A stretch of 64,000 nt of DNA from Haloarcula limicola (GCF_010119205.1 NZ_WRXM01000001.1:496001-560000); one strand, 5' to 3'. Positions 49,074 through 58,663 are shown, counted from the stretch's first letter. Translations and numbers: made by a program. Notes: generated by a model not told the origin, from the sequence alone.

Positions 49074-50255
49074 CTACGGACGACGCCACCCCTCGGCTTC
49101 GGACGAGCGGGGGGGCGCATACTGACGCAGAATCGCCCGATAGCGCTCGACGGCCGCCTCGAAACTGTACTCGCGCTCTATCAGCGCACGCCCGTTCTCA
49201 CTTATTCGCTCGCGGTCGTCGCGGTCGAGGATCGATTCGATGCCCTCTCTGAGCGCCGAGGGCTCTCTGGAGTCGATGAGAAAACCCGTCTCGCCCTCCC
49301 GCACCACGTCTGGAACGCCGGAGACCGGCGAGGCGTACACCGGGGTGCCACAGGCCAGCGCCTCCAGTATCGTCGTCGGCAATCCCTCCGTCGGTTGGGA
49401 GGGCAAGACGAGCAGGGAGAGGTCGTTCAACTGGGCGGGCACGTCGTCGTGGTCGACCCAGCCCGCGAGTTCGACGCGCCCGGCGTCGATCTCGGCGGCG
49501 AGTTCGGCCTCCAGCCACTCGCGTAAGTCGCCGTCGCCGATGAAGCGGAAGGTCACGTCGTCGGGAAGGGTCCGAGCGACCGTCGCCAGTTCGCGGATAC
49601 CCTTCTCCTCGTCAAGGCGGCCGAGGAAGCCGACGACGCGCTCTCGCTCCGCGTAGGGTTTCTCGACGGCGAACTCGTCGGTCCGAACGTACCGCGCGCC
49701 GGTCGGGAAGACGTCCGGTGCTTCGGGGTGGAGGTCGAGTTGCCGAGCCATGCTCGGCGTGTAGGTGACGACGCCGTCGGCCGCGGCGAACCCCGCCCGT
49801 TCGAGGGCGCGCACCGCGCCGGCGAGTCCGCGAGCGAGCGGCGCTGGTAGCCGCTGTTCCCAGTTGAGACGCAACGTGAGCGGAACGTCCCCGCGCGGTT
49901 CGACGAGGACGGTCTTGCCGAGTGCGCGGGCTACGAGAATCGGGAGCAGATACGACGTCGCGCCGTAGAAAAGGACGACCTCCTCGTCGCGGTCGGCCAG
50001 CACGCGACACATCCGTAACTGGTTGAGGAGGAAGCGGGTCGCGGCAACGAGAACGGTATCACCCGACCCCTTCCGGGTGAGTTCGATCAGTTCGCGGTTC
50101 TCGCGAATCTCCGAGTCTCCGGGGAGGTCGGCGGTCACGAGGGCGACACTCGTGATAGCCGAGAGCACGTCCAGCAGGCTTCGTGTCGCGTTCTCACCGG
50201 CGGCGGCGAGTGGATGGGTGACGACGCAGACGTCGGGGAGGTCGGGTTCCGTCAT
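49074..50255 (-). CDS. family 4 glycosyltransferase
   Basis: A 393-residue GT-B enzyme of the GT4 group. The C-terminal nucleotide-sugar-binding region is clear: VVGFLGRLDEEKGIREL, then LVLPSQPTEGLPTTILEALACGTPVYAS (the EAxAxGxPV motif, E at about residue 296), and FLID. It has no membrane helices. It lies second in the aglG operon (gap 4 nt after aglG, 47 nt before sat) and probably adds a sugar of the N-glycan on the cytoplasmic face. Confidence 0.9.
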   Translation of the reverse strand: MTEPDLPDVCVVTHPLAAAGENATRSLLDVLSAITSVALVTADLPGDSEIRENRELIELTRKGSGDTVLVAATRFLLNQLRMCRVLADRDEEVVLFYGATSYLLPILVARALGKTVLVEPRGDVPLTLRLNWEQRLPAPLARGLAGAVRALERAGFAAADGVVTYTPSMARQLDLHPEAPDVFPTGARYVRTDEFAVEKPYAERERVVGFLGRLDEEKGIRELATVARTLPDDVTFRFIGDGDLREWLEAELAAEIDAGRVELAGWVDHDDVPAQLNDLSLLVLPSQPTEGLPTTILEALACGTPVYASPVSGVPDVVREGETGFLIDSREPSALREGIESILDRDDRERISENGRALIEREYSFEAAVERYRAILRQYAPPRSSEAEGWRRP

Positions 50256-50259
50256 CGAG

Positions 50260-51207
50260 TCAACCCCACACGTACGCTCCGTAGAGGTAGCCAGCGCCGA
50301 CCGCGCCGGTCAGCACGAAGAGGAATATCAGTTGCAGGACGGCGGCCACCGACGGCGAGCGGACGAGGCCACGGAGACGGTTCGGCACGAATTCGAACAG
50401 CAAGTCGCCCAAGAACGCCGACTCGTCGCCCGTCGATTCGGGGACGAACACTTCCATCCCGCGTTTCGAATACCCCTGCCAGAACGCCCGGTCGACGAGC
50501 CAGCCGGGGTCGGTGCGGTAGTCGAAGACCTTGTGCGCGACGAGGGCATCGGGAACGTAGTAGACACCGGTACCGTACTCGCGCTGGAGTCGAGCGCACA
50601 GCTCCGTCTCGCCGCCCTGCAGGTTCTTCGCGCCCTGTCGGCCGCCGATGTCGTCCTCGAACCCGCCCAGTTCGAGGAAGGCGTCGCGTCGAAAGGAGAT
50701 GTTCGAGCCGAAGGTGTTGCGAACCTCGCCCGCTTTTTCGGGGTCGCCGTCCGGGCCGAACCCGCGGTGCGTGACGCCGACGAGCCAGTAGAACTCGTCG
50801 GGGAGAAAGGCGGGCTTGCCGGCGACCCACGCCGGGACCATCCGTCCGCCGACGGCCGGGACGTCGCCGTCGGCGTCGTCGCGTTCGTAGCCGCCGACGA
50901 GTTTCTCGACCCAGTCTTCGGCGGCGACGGCGTCGTCGTCGAGAAAGGCCACCACCTCTCCTGTCGCCAACTCGGCTCCGTTGTTCCGGCTCTCCAGTAA
51001 GCCGACGTTCTCGTCGTTACAGTGGACGAGGACGCTCTCTCGGCCGCCGAAGTCGGTTTCGAAGCGATCGGCGACGGCCTCGCTCCCGTCGGAGACGAGG
51101 ACGAGTTCGACGTCGTCGTAGGTCTGGGAGAGGACACTCTCGGCCGCCGCCCGACAGTCGTCGTATCGCTCCATCGTATGCGTACACAGGACGACCGAGA
51201 CGCGCAT
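50260..51207 (-). CDS. aglG: AglG-type glycosyltransferase
   Basis: A 315-residue GT2 enzyme closely resembling AglG of Haloferax volcanii, which adds the second sugar, a hexuronic acid, to the N-glycan. VSVVLCTHTMERYDDCRAAAESVLSQTYDD opens the domain, VAFLDDDAVA gives the DxD, and FGSNISFRRDAFLELGGFEDDIGGRQGAKNLQGGETELC is the acceptor loop. One C-terminal helix (about 285-310) anchors it. It heads a six-gene minus-strand run. The ATG at 51207 is set by the family start MRVSVVLCT. The uronic acid specificity is inferred from resemblance. Confidence 0.82.
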   Translation of the reverse strand: MRVSVVLCTHTMERYDDCRAAAESVLSQTYDDVELVLVSDGSEAVADRFETDFGGRESVLVHCNDENVGLLESRNNGAELATGEVVAFLDDDAVAAEDWVEKLVGGYERDDADGDVPAVGGRMVPAWVAGKPAFLPDEFYWLVGVTHRGFGPDGDPEKAGEVRNTFGSNISFRRDAFLELGGFEDDIGGRQGAKNLQGGETELCARLQREYGTGVYYVPDALVAHKVFDYRTDPGWLVDRAFWQGYSKRGMEVFVPESTGDESAFLGDLLFEFVPNRLRGLVRSPSVAAVLQLIFLFVLTGAVGAGYLYGAYVWG

Positions 51208-51302
51208 GCACGCAGGTGCACGACGGCCGCTGTTAGGCGTTTCCATCCCGCGACCGGTCGGAGGTCAAAAGGCTTATGCGCGCGTTGGAAGTGTTTCCGG
51301 CA

Positions 51303-54300
51303 ATGAGTCAATCGCGGGGCTATCTCGACGAGAACCCCGAGCTCGAGTCCGCCCTGGACTGGGTACAGGAGTGGTATCACATCCCAGCCCTCGTGGTGCT
51401 GATCGGGTTCATGCTGTGGAATCGGGTTCGCAACTACTCGCAGTTCATCGTCGACGGCGAAGTGCTGTTCAGCGCACAGGACCCCTGGTATCACTACCGG
51501 ACGACGATGTTCGTGGTCAGGAACTGGCCGGCGACGATGCCGTTCGACCCGTGGACCTACTTCCCCCACGGCACCCGTTCGGGCCAGTTCGGAACGCTAT
51601 TGGACCAGACCGTCGCCACGGTCGCGCTCGTCGTCGGCCTGGGATCGCCGAGCGAGCAGACCGTCGGCATCGTCGCCATCCTCGCTCCGGCGGTCATCGG
51701 CACGCTCGCGGCCATCCCGGTGTACTTCATCGGTCGTCGCCTCGGCGGCCGCCTCGGCGGCGTCACCGCCGTCGTCGTCCTCGCGTTCTCGGCGGGCGTG
51801 TTCCTCCAGCGGAGCCTCGTCGGGACGTACGACCACCAGGTCGCAGAGGGATTCCTCCAGACGCTCGCGGTGCTGGGCGTGATGGTCGCGCTCGGCGTCG
51901 CAGAGCGCGAGAAACCCATCTACGAGCAGTTCCTCGAACGCGACGTCGACGCCCTGAGAGACACCGTCGGCTACTCGCTGCTGGCCGGGTTCGGCATCAC
52001 GCTGTACCTCTGGACGTGGCCCCCGGGCGTCCTCCTCCTGGGCATCCTCGGAGCCTTCTTCCTCCTGTGGCTCACGATGGAGTTCGTCCGCGGGAAGAGC
52101 CCGGAACACGTCGCCATCGCCGGCGCGATAATGATGGGGGCGGTGACGGTGTTCGAACTGGCCGTCATCAAATCGCTCAGAATCACCGCGACGGACCACT
52201 CGCTGTTGCAGCCGCTGATGGCCGCCGCGATCGGCGTCGGCTGCCTGTTCATGGCGTGGCTGGCCCGCTACATGGAGGCAGAGGACTACGACCGCAACCT
52301 CTACCCGGTGACGGTCGGCGGCATCCTCGTCGTCATCACGGTCCTGATGGCGGTGCTGACGCCGGACCTCCTGAGCTACATCGTCGACCAGGTCCTCCGC
52401 GTCGTCGGGTTCACGTCGAGTCCGTCGGCGACCCAGACCTCCGTCGGCGAGGCGACGCCGCTTCGCAACCCCCTTCGCCTCTATCAGTACCACGGGCTCG
52501 CGCTGTTCGTCGCCATCGCCGGGGCGATCTACATCACCGCGAAGCAGTTCCTCGACCGCGACGCGCCCGCAGAGCAGTTCCTGATGGTCGTCTGGGGCGC
52601 GTTCATCCTCGCAGCTAACTTCACGCAGATCCGCTTCGGCGTCTATCTGGTTTTCCCCGTCGCCGCTCTGACTGGATTCGCCATCGCGCGAATCGTCAGT
52701 TGGGTCGACCTCTCGGCCGACGACGGCGTCGAGGTGTACGAGGTGTTGACCGTCATCGTCCTCGTGTTCACCGTCATCGGACCGCTGCTGTTCGTCGCCC
52801 CGACGGCCACCGCGGTCGGCGCGACGGCCGCGCCGGGACAGGAAGCGCAGGGCTGGGACGACGGCCTCGACTGGATGGCGAACCACACGCCGGAGGAAGG
52901 TGCCTACGGCACCGGCGGCGACCGGTCGCTCGAGTACTACGGCACCTACCAGATCCGAGACGACTACGACTACGAGAACGGCGAGTACGGCGTCATGTCG
53001 TGGTGGGACTACGGGCACATGATCACCGTCGAGGGCGAACGCATCCCGCACGCCAACCCCTTCCAGCAGGGTTCGACGACCGCGGCGAACTTCCTGCTCG
53101 CGCCCAACGAGTCACAGGCCAACGCCGTCCTCGAGAACATCAACGAGGACGACGCGAAGGTGCAGTACGTCGCGGCCGACTGGAAGATGGCCAGCGTCAA
53201 CAGCCAGTACGGCGGGAAGTTCTTCGCGCCGCCGCGCTTCTACAACGTCTCGGACGTCGCGGCGAACGACTACTACCGGTCGATCACGAGCAGGAACACC
53301 GGTCAGCAGTTCAACTACCGGACGCAGTCGTACTACGACACCACCGTCGTCCGGCTCTACCGGTACCACGGCAGCGCCGTCGAGCCGCAGCCGATCGTCC
53401 TCGACTGGGAAATCGCAACCCAGAACGGCCGGAGCGTCGCGGCGACGCCCGAAAACAGCCGAACCATCAAGACCTTCCGGTCGATGGAACAGGCGCGGGC
53501 GTACGTGGAGAACGACTCCACATCGCAGGTCGGCGGCTTCGGGGGGCTCCCCAGCGAGCGCGTCCCGGCGATGGAACACTACCGCTACGTCGGGTCGAGC
53601 GAGCGCAGCGCTTACGCGTCCGATAGCTTCAACTACGCCACGCTCATCGAGGCGCAGGGCGCCGGGTTCGCCCCGCGACCCGCCGGCAATCAGAGCTGTT
53701 TCGCCAACGAGACGTCGATGCCGGTCGGCGGCCAGAACTACTGCATGGCCGACGGCATCGCCAACGCGATGAACGAGAACAACCCGGCGTGGACCAAGAT
53801 ATTCGAGCGCGTCCCCGGCGCGACAGTCGAGGGGACCGGTCCCGCCGACTCGGTCGTCACGGCCTCGGTGCAGATGCGCAACCACGAGACCAACGAGACG
53901 TTCGTCTACCGCCAGCAGGCCCAGACGGACGCGAACGGGAACTTCGAGATGACGCTCCCCTACTCGACGACCGGCTACGACGAGTGGGGCACCGAGGAAG
54001 GCTACACGAACGTCAGCGTCCGCGCCGAGGGACCGTATCAGTTCAGCACGCCGGCGAGCTTCCAGAACAACAGCATCACTCGGTCGACGGGCACGGCCGA
54101 CGTGAGCGAGGGGCAGGTGCTCGGCGAGACCCAGTCGCCGGTGACGGTCGAACTGGAGGAGACGAGCCGCGACATCAACGTCGGCAACGACTCGTCGGAT
54201 AACGGGACGTCCGGCGAGTCGCTGAACCAGACGGCGAACGGCTCCGACAGCGGGGCGACGAACACCACGTCCGGTGGCGAGCAGTCCGGGACTGCGACGC

Positions 54301-54383
54301 CGGCACCCGGGACTGACGCCGGCACGGCGACGGCCGAACCCGCGACCGACGCGGGGACGCCGGCCGCGACCGAGACGGCGTAA
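51303..54383 (+). CDS. aglB: oligosaccharyltransferase AglB (N-glycosylation)
   Basis: A 1026-residue OST catalytic subunit that moves the lipid-linked glycan to Asn of S-layer and other proteins. About 13 membrane helices fill residues 25-500. The first metal motif is SAQDPWYHYR (Asp at about residue 60), and the catalytic WWDYGH motif is at about 567-572, followed by a large extracytoplasmic domain. A Ser/Thr/Ala-rich tail (about 960-1026) is unusual in length and probably glycosylated. The start at 51303 (MSQSRGYLDE) is preferred over 51276 because a CTTATG box lies about 33 nt before it. It is divergent from the aglG operon. Confidence 0.95.
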   Translation: MSQSRGYLDENPELESALDWVQEWYHIPALVVLIGFMLWNRVRNYSQFIVDGEVLFSAQDPWYHYRTTMFVVRNWPATMPFDPWTYFPHGTRSGQFGTLLDQTVATVALVVGLGSPSEQTVGIVAILAPAVIGTLAAIPVYFIGRRLGGRLGGVTAVVVLAFSAGVFLQRSLVGTYDHQVAEGFLQTLAVLGVMVALGVAEREKPIYEQFLERDVDALRDTVGYSLLAGFGITLYLWTWPPGVLLLGILGAFFLLWLTMEFVRGKSPEHVAIAGAIMMGAVTVFELAVIKSLRITATDHSLLQPLMAAAIGVGCLFMAWLARYMEAEDYDRNLYPVTVGGILVVITVLMAVLTPDLLSYIVDQVLRVVGFTSSPSATQTSVGEATPLRNPLRLYQYHGLALFVAIAGAIYITAKQFLDRDAPAEQFLMVVWGAFILAANFTQIRFGVYLVFPVAALTGFAIARIVSWVDLSADDGVEVYEVLTVIVLVFTVIGPLLFVAPTATAVGATAAPGQEAQGWDDGLDWMANHTPEEGAYGTGGDRSLEYYGTYQIRDDYDYENGEYGVMSWWDYGHMITVEGERIPHANPFQQGSTTAANFLLAPNESQANAVLENINEDDAKVQYVAADWKMASVNSQYGGKFFAPPRFYNVSDVAANDYYRSITSRNTGQQFNYRTQSYYDTTVVRLYRYHGSAVEPQPIVLDWEIATQNGRSVAATPENSRTIKTFRSMEQARAYVENDSTSQVGGFGGLPSERVPAMEHYRYVGSSERSAYASDSFNYATLIEAQGAGFAPRPAGNQSCFANETSMPVGGQNYCMADGIANAMNENNPAWTKIFERVPGATVEGTGPADSVVTASVQMRNHETNETFVYRQQAQTDANGNFEMTLPYSTTGYDEWGTEEGYTNVSVRAEGPYQFSTPASFQNNSITRSTGTADVSEGQVLGETQSPVTVELEETSRDINVGNDSSDNGTSGESLNQTANGSDSGATNTTSGGEQSGTATPAPGTDAGTATAEPATDAGTPAATETA

Positions 54384-54418
54384 CTCGTCGGCGATCGGGT
54401 CACCGACGCGAGGCTCGA

Positions 54419-54423
54419 TTTTT
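54419..54423 (+). terminator. T-run terminator after aglB
   Basis: Five Ts lie 36 nt after the aglB stop, in the gap shared with the convergent cutA gene. Confidence 0.45.
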
Positions 54424-54441
54424 CCGTAAGGTTCGATTCCC

Positions 54442-54759
54442 TCACTCCGACCCGTTCGGCTCGACCGCGCTCGCTCGCCAGTCGCCGAATCGGTCGAGCA
54501 GGTCGGCCTCCTCGAAGCGTTCGATGCAGGGCACGTCGTAGGGGTGCAGCGATTCGACTCGCTCGGCGAGTTCGGGATAGCGCTCGTCGGTCGTCTTCGC
54601 CAGCAGAATCACCTCCGCTTCCTCGTGAACCTCGCCCTCCCAGCGGTAGACGGAGTTACACTCGAAGCGATTGACACAGGCCGCGAGGCGTTCCTCGACG
54701 AGAGCGTGTGCGATGTCGCTCGCGGCGTCCGGCGGCGCGGTGACGTAGGCGGTCGGCAT
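54442..54759 (-). CDS. cutA: CutA divalent-cation tolerance protein
   Basis: A 105-residue CutA family protein, a trimeric ferredoxin-like fold protein long linked to copper tolerance, though its molecular role is unsettled. MPTAYVTAPPDAASDIAHALVEERLAACVN opens the domain, and YRWEGEVHEEAEVILLAKT and HPYDVPCIERF are conserved. The start is set at the family MPTAYV position; a longer frame upstream is not protein-like. Confidence 0.92.
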   Translation of the reverse strand: MPTAYVTAPPDAASDIAHALVEERLAACVNRFECNSVYRWEGEVHEEAEVILLAKTTDERYPELAERVESLHPYDVPCIERFEEADLLDRFGDWRASAVEPNGSE

Positions 54760-54815
54760 GGCCGACCCGATACGCGGAAGCGAGAAGAACGTTCGGGCGG
54801 CTGGCGGTCGGTACT

Positions 54816-54992
54816 CTACGGGAGGGGATTGAACGCGCCGTTGATGTCCCACTCGTGGAGACAGTGGGGGTTCCCGGCCAGTTTCTCCCCGTCTTCGACG
54901 GCGATTCGCCACGTCGTCTCCGCCGCGTCCCACACGTCTCGCCGACCACAGCACTCACACGTCCGTTCCGTGGGCGATACGATCCTTGCCAT
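54816..54992 (-). CDS. HEWD family small zinc-motif protein
   Basis: A 58-residue protein with CECCGRRDVWDAAETTW and the family signature HCLHEWDINGAFNPLP. The Cys/His set (C13, C15, C16, C47, H49 approximately) suggests zinc binding. HEWD proteins are haloarchaeal and uncharacterised. The ATG at 54992 is set by the family start MARIVSPTERTC. Confidence 0.82.
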   Translation of the reverse strand: MARIVSPTERTCECCGRRDVWDAAETTWRIAVEDGEKLAGNPHCLHEWDINGAFNPLP

Positions 54993-55076
54993 GACTGACC
55001 CAAACGCGTGAGCGGTTATCAGCGTGCCGGTCTCTGAGGGTGAGCGTTTTGTCCGTCGGCCGGCAATCCCGACGGG

Positions 55077-55628
55077 ATGGGATTTCACACGTTCGACCCC
55101 GACCGCGCCGACCAGCTGGAGGACCCGAGTCGCTACGAGTACGTCTCCGTCGACGAGCTGCTGGCGCTGTTCGACCCAGGTCCCGAGGACGTCGTCGCGG
55201 ATCTCGGGAGCGGGACCGGGTTCTACACCGACGACGTGGCGGCCGCGGCGGGGACCGTCTACGCCCTCGACGTCCAGTCTGAGATGCACGAGATCTACCG
55301 CGAGAAGGGGATGCCCGAGAACGTCGTCCCGGTGACGGCGACGGTGGAGGCGATGCCCGTCGACGAGCCGCTGGACGCGGTGTTCTCGACGATGACGTTC
55401 CACGAGTTCGCCACGCCCGAGGCGATGGCGGCCGTCGCTGACGCCCTCAAGGCGGACGGCCGAGTCGGCTTCGCGGACTGGACGCGCAACGGCGCGGGAA
55501 CCGACGGTCCGCCGGTCGAGGAGCGCTACGCCGCGGCCGACGCCGTCGAGCTGTGTGAGGAAGTCGGTATCGAGGTCCACCGAGCCGAGGACCGCCGCGA
55601 GACGTTCGTCCTCGAAGGCAGTCTCTAG
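55077..55628 (+). CDS. class I SAM-dependent methyltransferase
   Basis: A 183-residue methyltransferase of the Methyltransf_11/25 type. The SAM motif VVADLGSGTGFYTDDVAA is at about residues 39-56, followed by YALDVQSEM and FSTMTFHEF. The substrate is not known. A GCGTTTTGTCC box about 36 nt upstream supports the start and a leaderless mRNA. The 3' end overlaps the convergent acidic-protein gene by four bases. Confidence 0.85.
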   Translation: MGFHTFDPDRADQLEDPSRYEYVSVDELLALFDPGPEDVVADLGSGTGFYTDDVAAAAGTVYALDVQSEMHEIYREKGMPENVVPVTATVEAMPVDEPLDAVFSTMTFHEFATPEAMAAVADALKADGRVGFADWTRNGAGTDGPPVEERYAAADAVELCEEVGIEVHRAEDRRETFVLEGSL

Positions 55629-56080
55629 AAGTCCGGCAGGTCGCCGGCGTCCACCTCGTCTGCCTCCCAGTCGAGGTACTCGTCGGCCAGAACGTCACAG
55701 ACGACCTGGCCGAGCTCGGTGAGCGAGGCGTTGATGGACGAGACCGTCTCCCAGGACTGGATGTCCGGGTGGATGTCCCGCTCGAGCCAGTTCTCCGGTA
55801 AGCCCGGCGCGTGATAGCCGACGCGACCGGCGAAGGAGTCCCAGAAGAAATCGAACTCCGCGACGAGGTCGAGGTCGGTGACGACGTTCCAGTCCGCCTC
55901 GTCCAGATTCGTCTCGGCCGCCCACGACTCGAAGGCCTCAGCCCACGCGCCGTCGTCCAGCGCCTCGGCGAGTTCCTCGCGGCGGTACTCGTCGCCCTCG
56001 ACGGTCACGTCCTCGTAATCATCGGCGCTCATCGCGCTCTCGAGCTCGGGCCGGTCCGGCGTCGCCACGTCGAGTGTCAT
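55625..56080 (-). CDS. conserved haloarchaeal acidic protein
   Basis: A 151-residue very acidic soluble protein with no membrane segment. Recognisable stretches are EFDFFWDSFAGRVGYHAPGLPENW and SINASLTELGQVVCDVLADEYLDW. I believe it is conserved in haloarchaea but cannot name a family. An in-frame ATG at 56032 (MSADDYEDV) would make it 135 residues and is a plausible start. Confidence 0.65.
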   Translation of the reverse strand: MTLDVATPDRPELESAMSADDYEDVTVEGDEYRREELAEALDDGAWAEAFESWAAETNLDEADWNVVTDLDLVAEFDFFWDSFAGRVGYHAPGLPENWLERDIHPDIQSWETVSSINASLTELGQVVCDVLADEYLDWEADEVDAGDLPDF

Positions 56081-56111
56081 GGGTCGTCTTCGCCGCCGAC
56101 CGTGAAAAACC

Positions 56112-56549
56112 TCAGCGCTCGCCGTCGAGGGCCGCCGACCGTAGCTCCTCGCCCCGTTCGGAGTCGACGGTGAGCGACGGCACTTCCATCGGGTCGCCGT
56201 CCTCGTCGACGGCGACGTAGACGGAGTAGGACTCCGTGGTCGGTTCGCGCTCGCCGGTCCGCGGATTCTCGCGGGCGGCCTTCAGCCGGACCTTGACGCT
56301 GGTCGTCCCGGTGTCGTAGACGTACGCTTCGACGAGCGCCGTCTCGCCGACGTTGATCGGGCGCTTGAAGTTCACCTGGTCCATCCGGGCGGTGACACAG
56401 CTCTCGCCGGCGAAGCGCATCGCGGCCATGCCGCCGAGTTCGTCCATCCACTTCAGGACGTTCCCGCCGTGGGTCGTCCCGAGGTGGTTGGCGTGGTTCG
56501 GCTGGACCATCCAGCGGTTCTCCAGATACGTCTCCAGCAGTTCCGGCAT
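56112..56549 (-). CDS. acyl-CoA thioesterase, hotdog fold
   Basis: A 145-residue hotdog-fold thioesterase of the YciA/BACH type. NHLGTTHGGNVLKWMDELGGMAAMR at about residues 22-46 is the catalytic/CoA-binding region, with TARMDQVNFKRPINVGE and RTNP-like later motifs. It hydrolyses acyl-CoA to free acid and CoA; chain-length preference is unknown. The ATG at 56549 (MPELLETYLEN) is the family start. Confidence 0.88.
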   Translation of the reverse strand: MPELLETYLENRWMVQPNHANHLGTTHGGNVLKWMDELGGMAAMRFAGESCVTARMDQVNFKRPINVGETALVEAYVYDTGTTSVKVRLKAARENPRTGEREPTTESYSVYVAVDEDGDPMEVPSLTVDSERGEELRSAALDGER

Positions 56550-56602
56550 ACCGATTCCTGTCCGGCCCACCTAATTGAGTGTACCGGCGAGGGGTCCGTC
56601 AC

Positions 56603-56878
56603 TCAGACCGTGACGTACTGCGCTTCCCAGTCTTGCCGGGCGTCGAGTTCCCGCTCGCCCCGGCGCGTCAGCGTATAGAAGTTGGTCCGCCGATCGAGTT
56701 CGCCCTTCTCGATGAGTCCCTTCTCGACGAGCGTATCGAGGTTGGGATACAGTCGCCCGTGGTTGACCTCGCTCTCGTAGTAGTCTTCGAGTTCGTCCTT
56801 GATGGCGAGTCCGTGCGGTTCTTCGAGCCCCGCGATGACGTACAGCAAGTCGCGCTGAAAGCCAGTCAGATCGTGCAT
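56603..56878 (-). CDS. PadR family transcriptional regulator
   Basis: A 91-residue PadR winged-helix regulator (DLTGFQRDLLYVIAGLEEPHGLAIKDELEDYYESEVNHGRLYPNLDTLVEKGLIEKG). It lacks the long C-terminal dimerisation helices of larger PadR proteins. The ATG at 56878 (MHDLTG) is preferred over 56908. The gene it controls is unknown. Confidence 0.88.
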   Translation of the reverse strand: MHDLTGFQRDLLYVIAGLEEPHGLAIKDELEDYYESEVNHGRLYPNLDTLVEKGLIEKGELDRRTNFYTLTRRGERELDARQDWEAQYVTV

Positions 56879-57127
56879 GGTTCCCGCTCGTTCCGTCGGA
56901 CTCCGCACATATCACTATTGCTAAACTGGAGGTGAGTAGATAACCCACAGGTAATCTTCCGCCGTCGTGTAGTTACCGTCCTTGGAACCCGCAAAATAAC
57001 AGCGAAAGCGACCGTCCGTCAGAGGAACGTGTATGTCTACTGAATATTGTGCTCTCCGAGGGCCGGCGAAGGACGGCGTGTCGCCGACCCGACAACGGTA
57101 AAGGAAACGCCCGTGTACCCCGGACTG

Positions 57128-58663
57128 ATGACCGAACACGCGGCGTCGGCGGGCGACGACCCCCCGCGGCCCTCGGGGGAGGGGTCCGTCACCGTCGTCG
57201 GGACCGCCCACGTTTCCGAACACAGCGTCAAGGAAGTCGAGACGAGCATCGAGGAGAGCCGGCCCGACATCGTCGCGGTCGAACTCGACGAGGGTCGGTA
57301 CAAACAGATGCAGGGCGAGGCCCCCGACGACCTCGACGCCGGCGACCTGCTGCGTGGCAACACCGTCTTTCAGTTTCTGGCGTACTGGATGCTGTCGTAC
57401 ATCCAGACCCGACTCGGCGACCGATTCGACATCGAGCCGGGCGCGGACATGAAGGCCGCCATCGACAAGGCCGAGGAGCTCGGCCTGGGGGTCGCCCTCG
57501 TGGACCGCGACATCCAGACGACCGTCCAGCGGTTCTGGGCGCGCCTGTCCTTCCGCGAGAAGGTCGCCCTCGTCGGCAGCCTCGCGGCCGAGATGGGGCC
57601 GCCGCTGACCGTCGGTCTCACGATCGGCGCGACGGTCGGTGCAGGAGTCGCCATCGTCGCCGGCGCGTTCGGCGGTCCGTTCGTCGTTCCGTCGGGATTC
57701 CTCGCCGGGATACTGCCCGGCGGGATCGCCAGCACGATCGCCGGCTTGCTCGATACGCTGTTGCTCGTCGTCGGCGCGAGCCTCCTCGTCGGCTTACCCA
57801 TCGCCGCCTTGCTCGCGCGGTTCCACAGCGAGACCGACGACGTGGAGGAGTTTGACATCGAACAACTGACCGAGACGGACGTTGTCAGCGCGATGATGGA
57901 GGAGTTCCGCCAGTTCTCCCCCGGCGGCGCCGAGGCGCTCATCGACGAGCGCGACGCCTTCATCGCGCACCGACTCGTCGGCCTCCGCGAGGCGGGCTAC
58001 GACGTGCTGGCCGTCGTCGGTGCCGGCCACCGAGCGGGCATCGAACACTACCTCGAACACCCCGAGGAACTCCCGCCGCTGGAATCGCTCACCGGCACCG
58101 AGGACGGCCGACGAATCTCGCTGTATCAGGTCGTCGGCTACGGCGTCGGCCTCGTCTTCCTGGTCTTCTTCGGCCTGCTGATACTCGGCGGGGCGAGCCA
58201 GGCGGTCCTCCTCGAACTGTTCGTCGCGCTGGTCGTCGTCAACGCCGTCTTCGCGGGCGGACTGGCGAAAGTCGCCGGCTCGCACTGGTCCAGCGCCGTC
58301 GTCGCCGGCGCGTTCGGCTGGCTGACGAGCCTCTTCCCGCTGCTCGCGGCCGGCTGGTTCGCCGGCTACGTCGAACTGCGCTACATCTCGGTCAACGTCG
58401 GCGACATCGCGAAGCTCAACGAGATCCTCGGCGACGAGCAAGCCCCGATATCGGACCTCCTCGCCCGGATGCGCGCGGTCCCGCTGTTCCGGCTCATCCT
58501 CATCGTCGCGCTGACCAACATCGGTAGCGCCGTCGCCTCGTACGTCGTCTTCCCGGCGCTGCTGCCCTATCTCGCCGCGGACATCGGCGGGATGGCGGGT
58601 GTGACCGCCCTCCTCTGGGAGGGTATCAACCGCGGAACGCAGATACTCGTGGGGGCGCTGTAA
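57128..58663 (+). CDS. TraB family membrane protein
   Basis: A 511-residue TraB/PrgY-family protein. The TraB domain spans about residues 15-300 (VTVVGTAHVSEHSVKEVE; VAVELDEGRYKQMQGE; LAVVGAGHRAGI), with the GTAHVS motif and a later GxxH shared with the TIKI/EreA hydrolase fold. About seven membrane helices follow from 310 to 500, and two lie within the first part. In Enterococcus PrgY limits a peptide pheromone, and a protease-like role is suspected. The function in archaea is unknown. It overlaps the M50 protease gene by one base. Confidence 0.85.
   Translation: MTEHAASAGDDPPRPSGEGSVTVVGTAHVSEHSVKEVETSIEESRPDIVAVELDEGRYKQMQGEAPDDLDAGDLLRGNTVFQFLAYWMLSYIQTRLGDRFDIEPGADMKAAIDKAEELGLGVALVDRDIQTTVQRFWARLSFREKVALVGSLAAEMGPPLTVGLTIGATVGAGVAIVAGAFGGPFVVPSGFLAGILPGGIASTIAGLLDTLLLVVGASLLVGLPIAALLARFHSETDDVEEFDIEQLTETDVVSAMMEEFRQFSPGGAEALIDERDAFIAHRLVGLREAGYDVLAVVGAGHRAGIEHYLEHPEELPPLESLTGTEDGRRISLYQVVGYGVGLVFLVFFGLLILGGASQAVLLELFVALVVVNAVFAGGLAKVAGSHWSSAVVAGAFGWLTSLFPLLAAGWFAGYVELRYISVNVGDIAKLNEILGDEQAPISDLLARMRAVPLFRLILIVALTNIGSAVASYVVFPALLPYLAADIGGMAGVTALLWEGINRGTQILVGAL

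Noticed and set aside
56921-57223. A 100-codon minus-strand frame between padR and the TraB-like gene
   Set aside because: Only its last 38 codons look protein-like, no start or promoter box fits them, and the rest is antisense to the TraB gene start.
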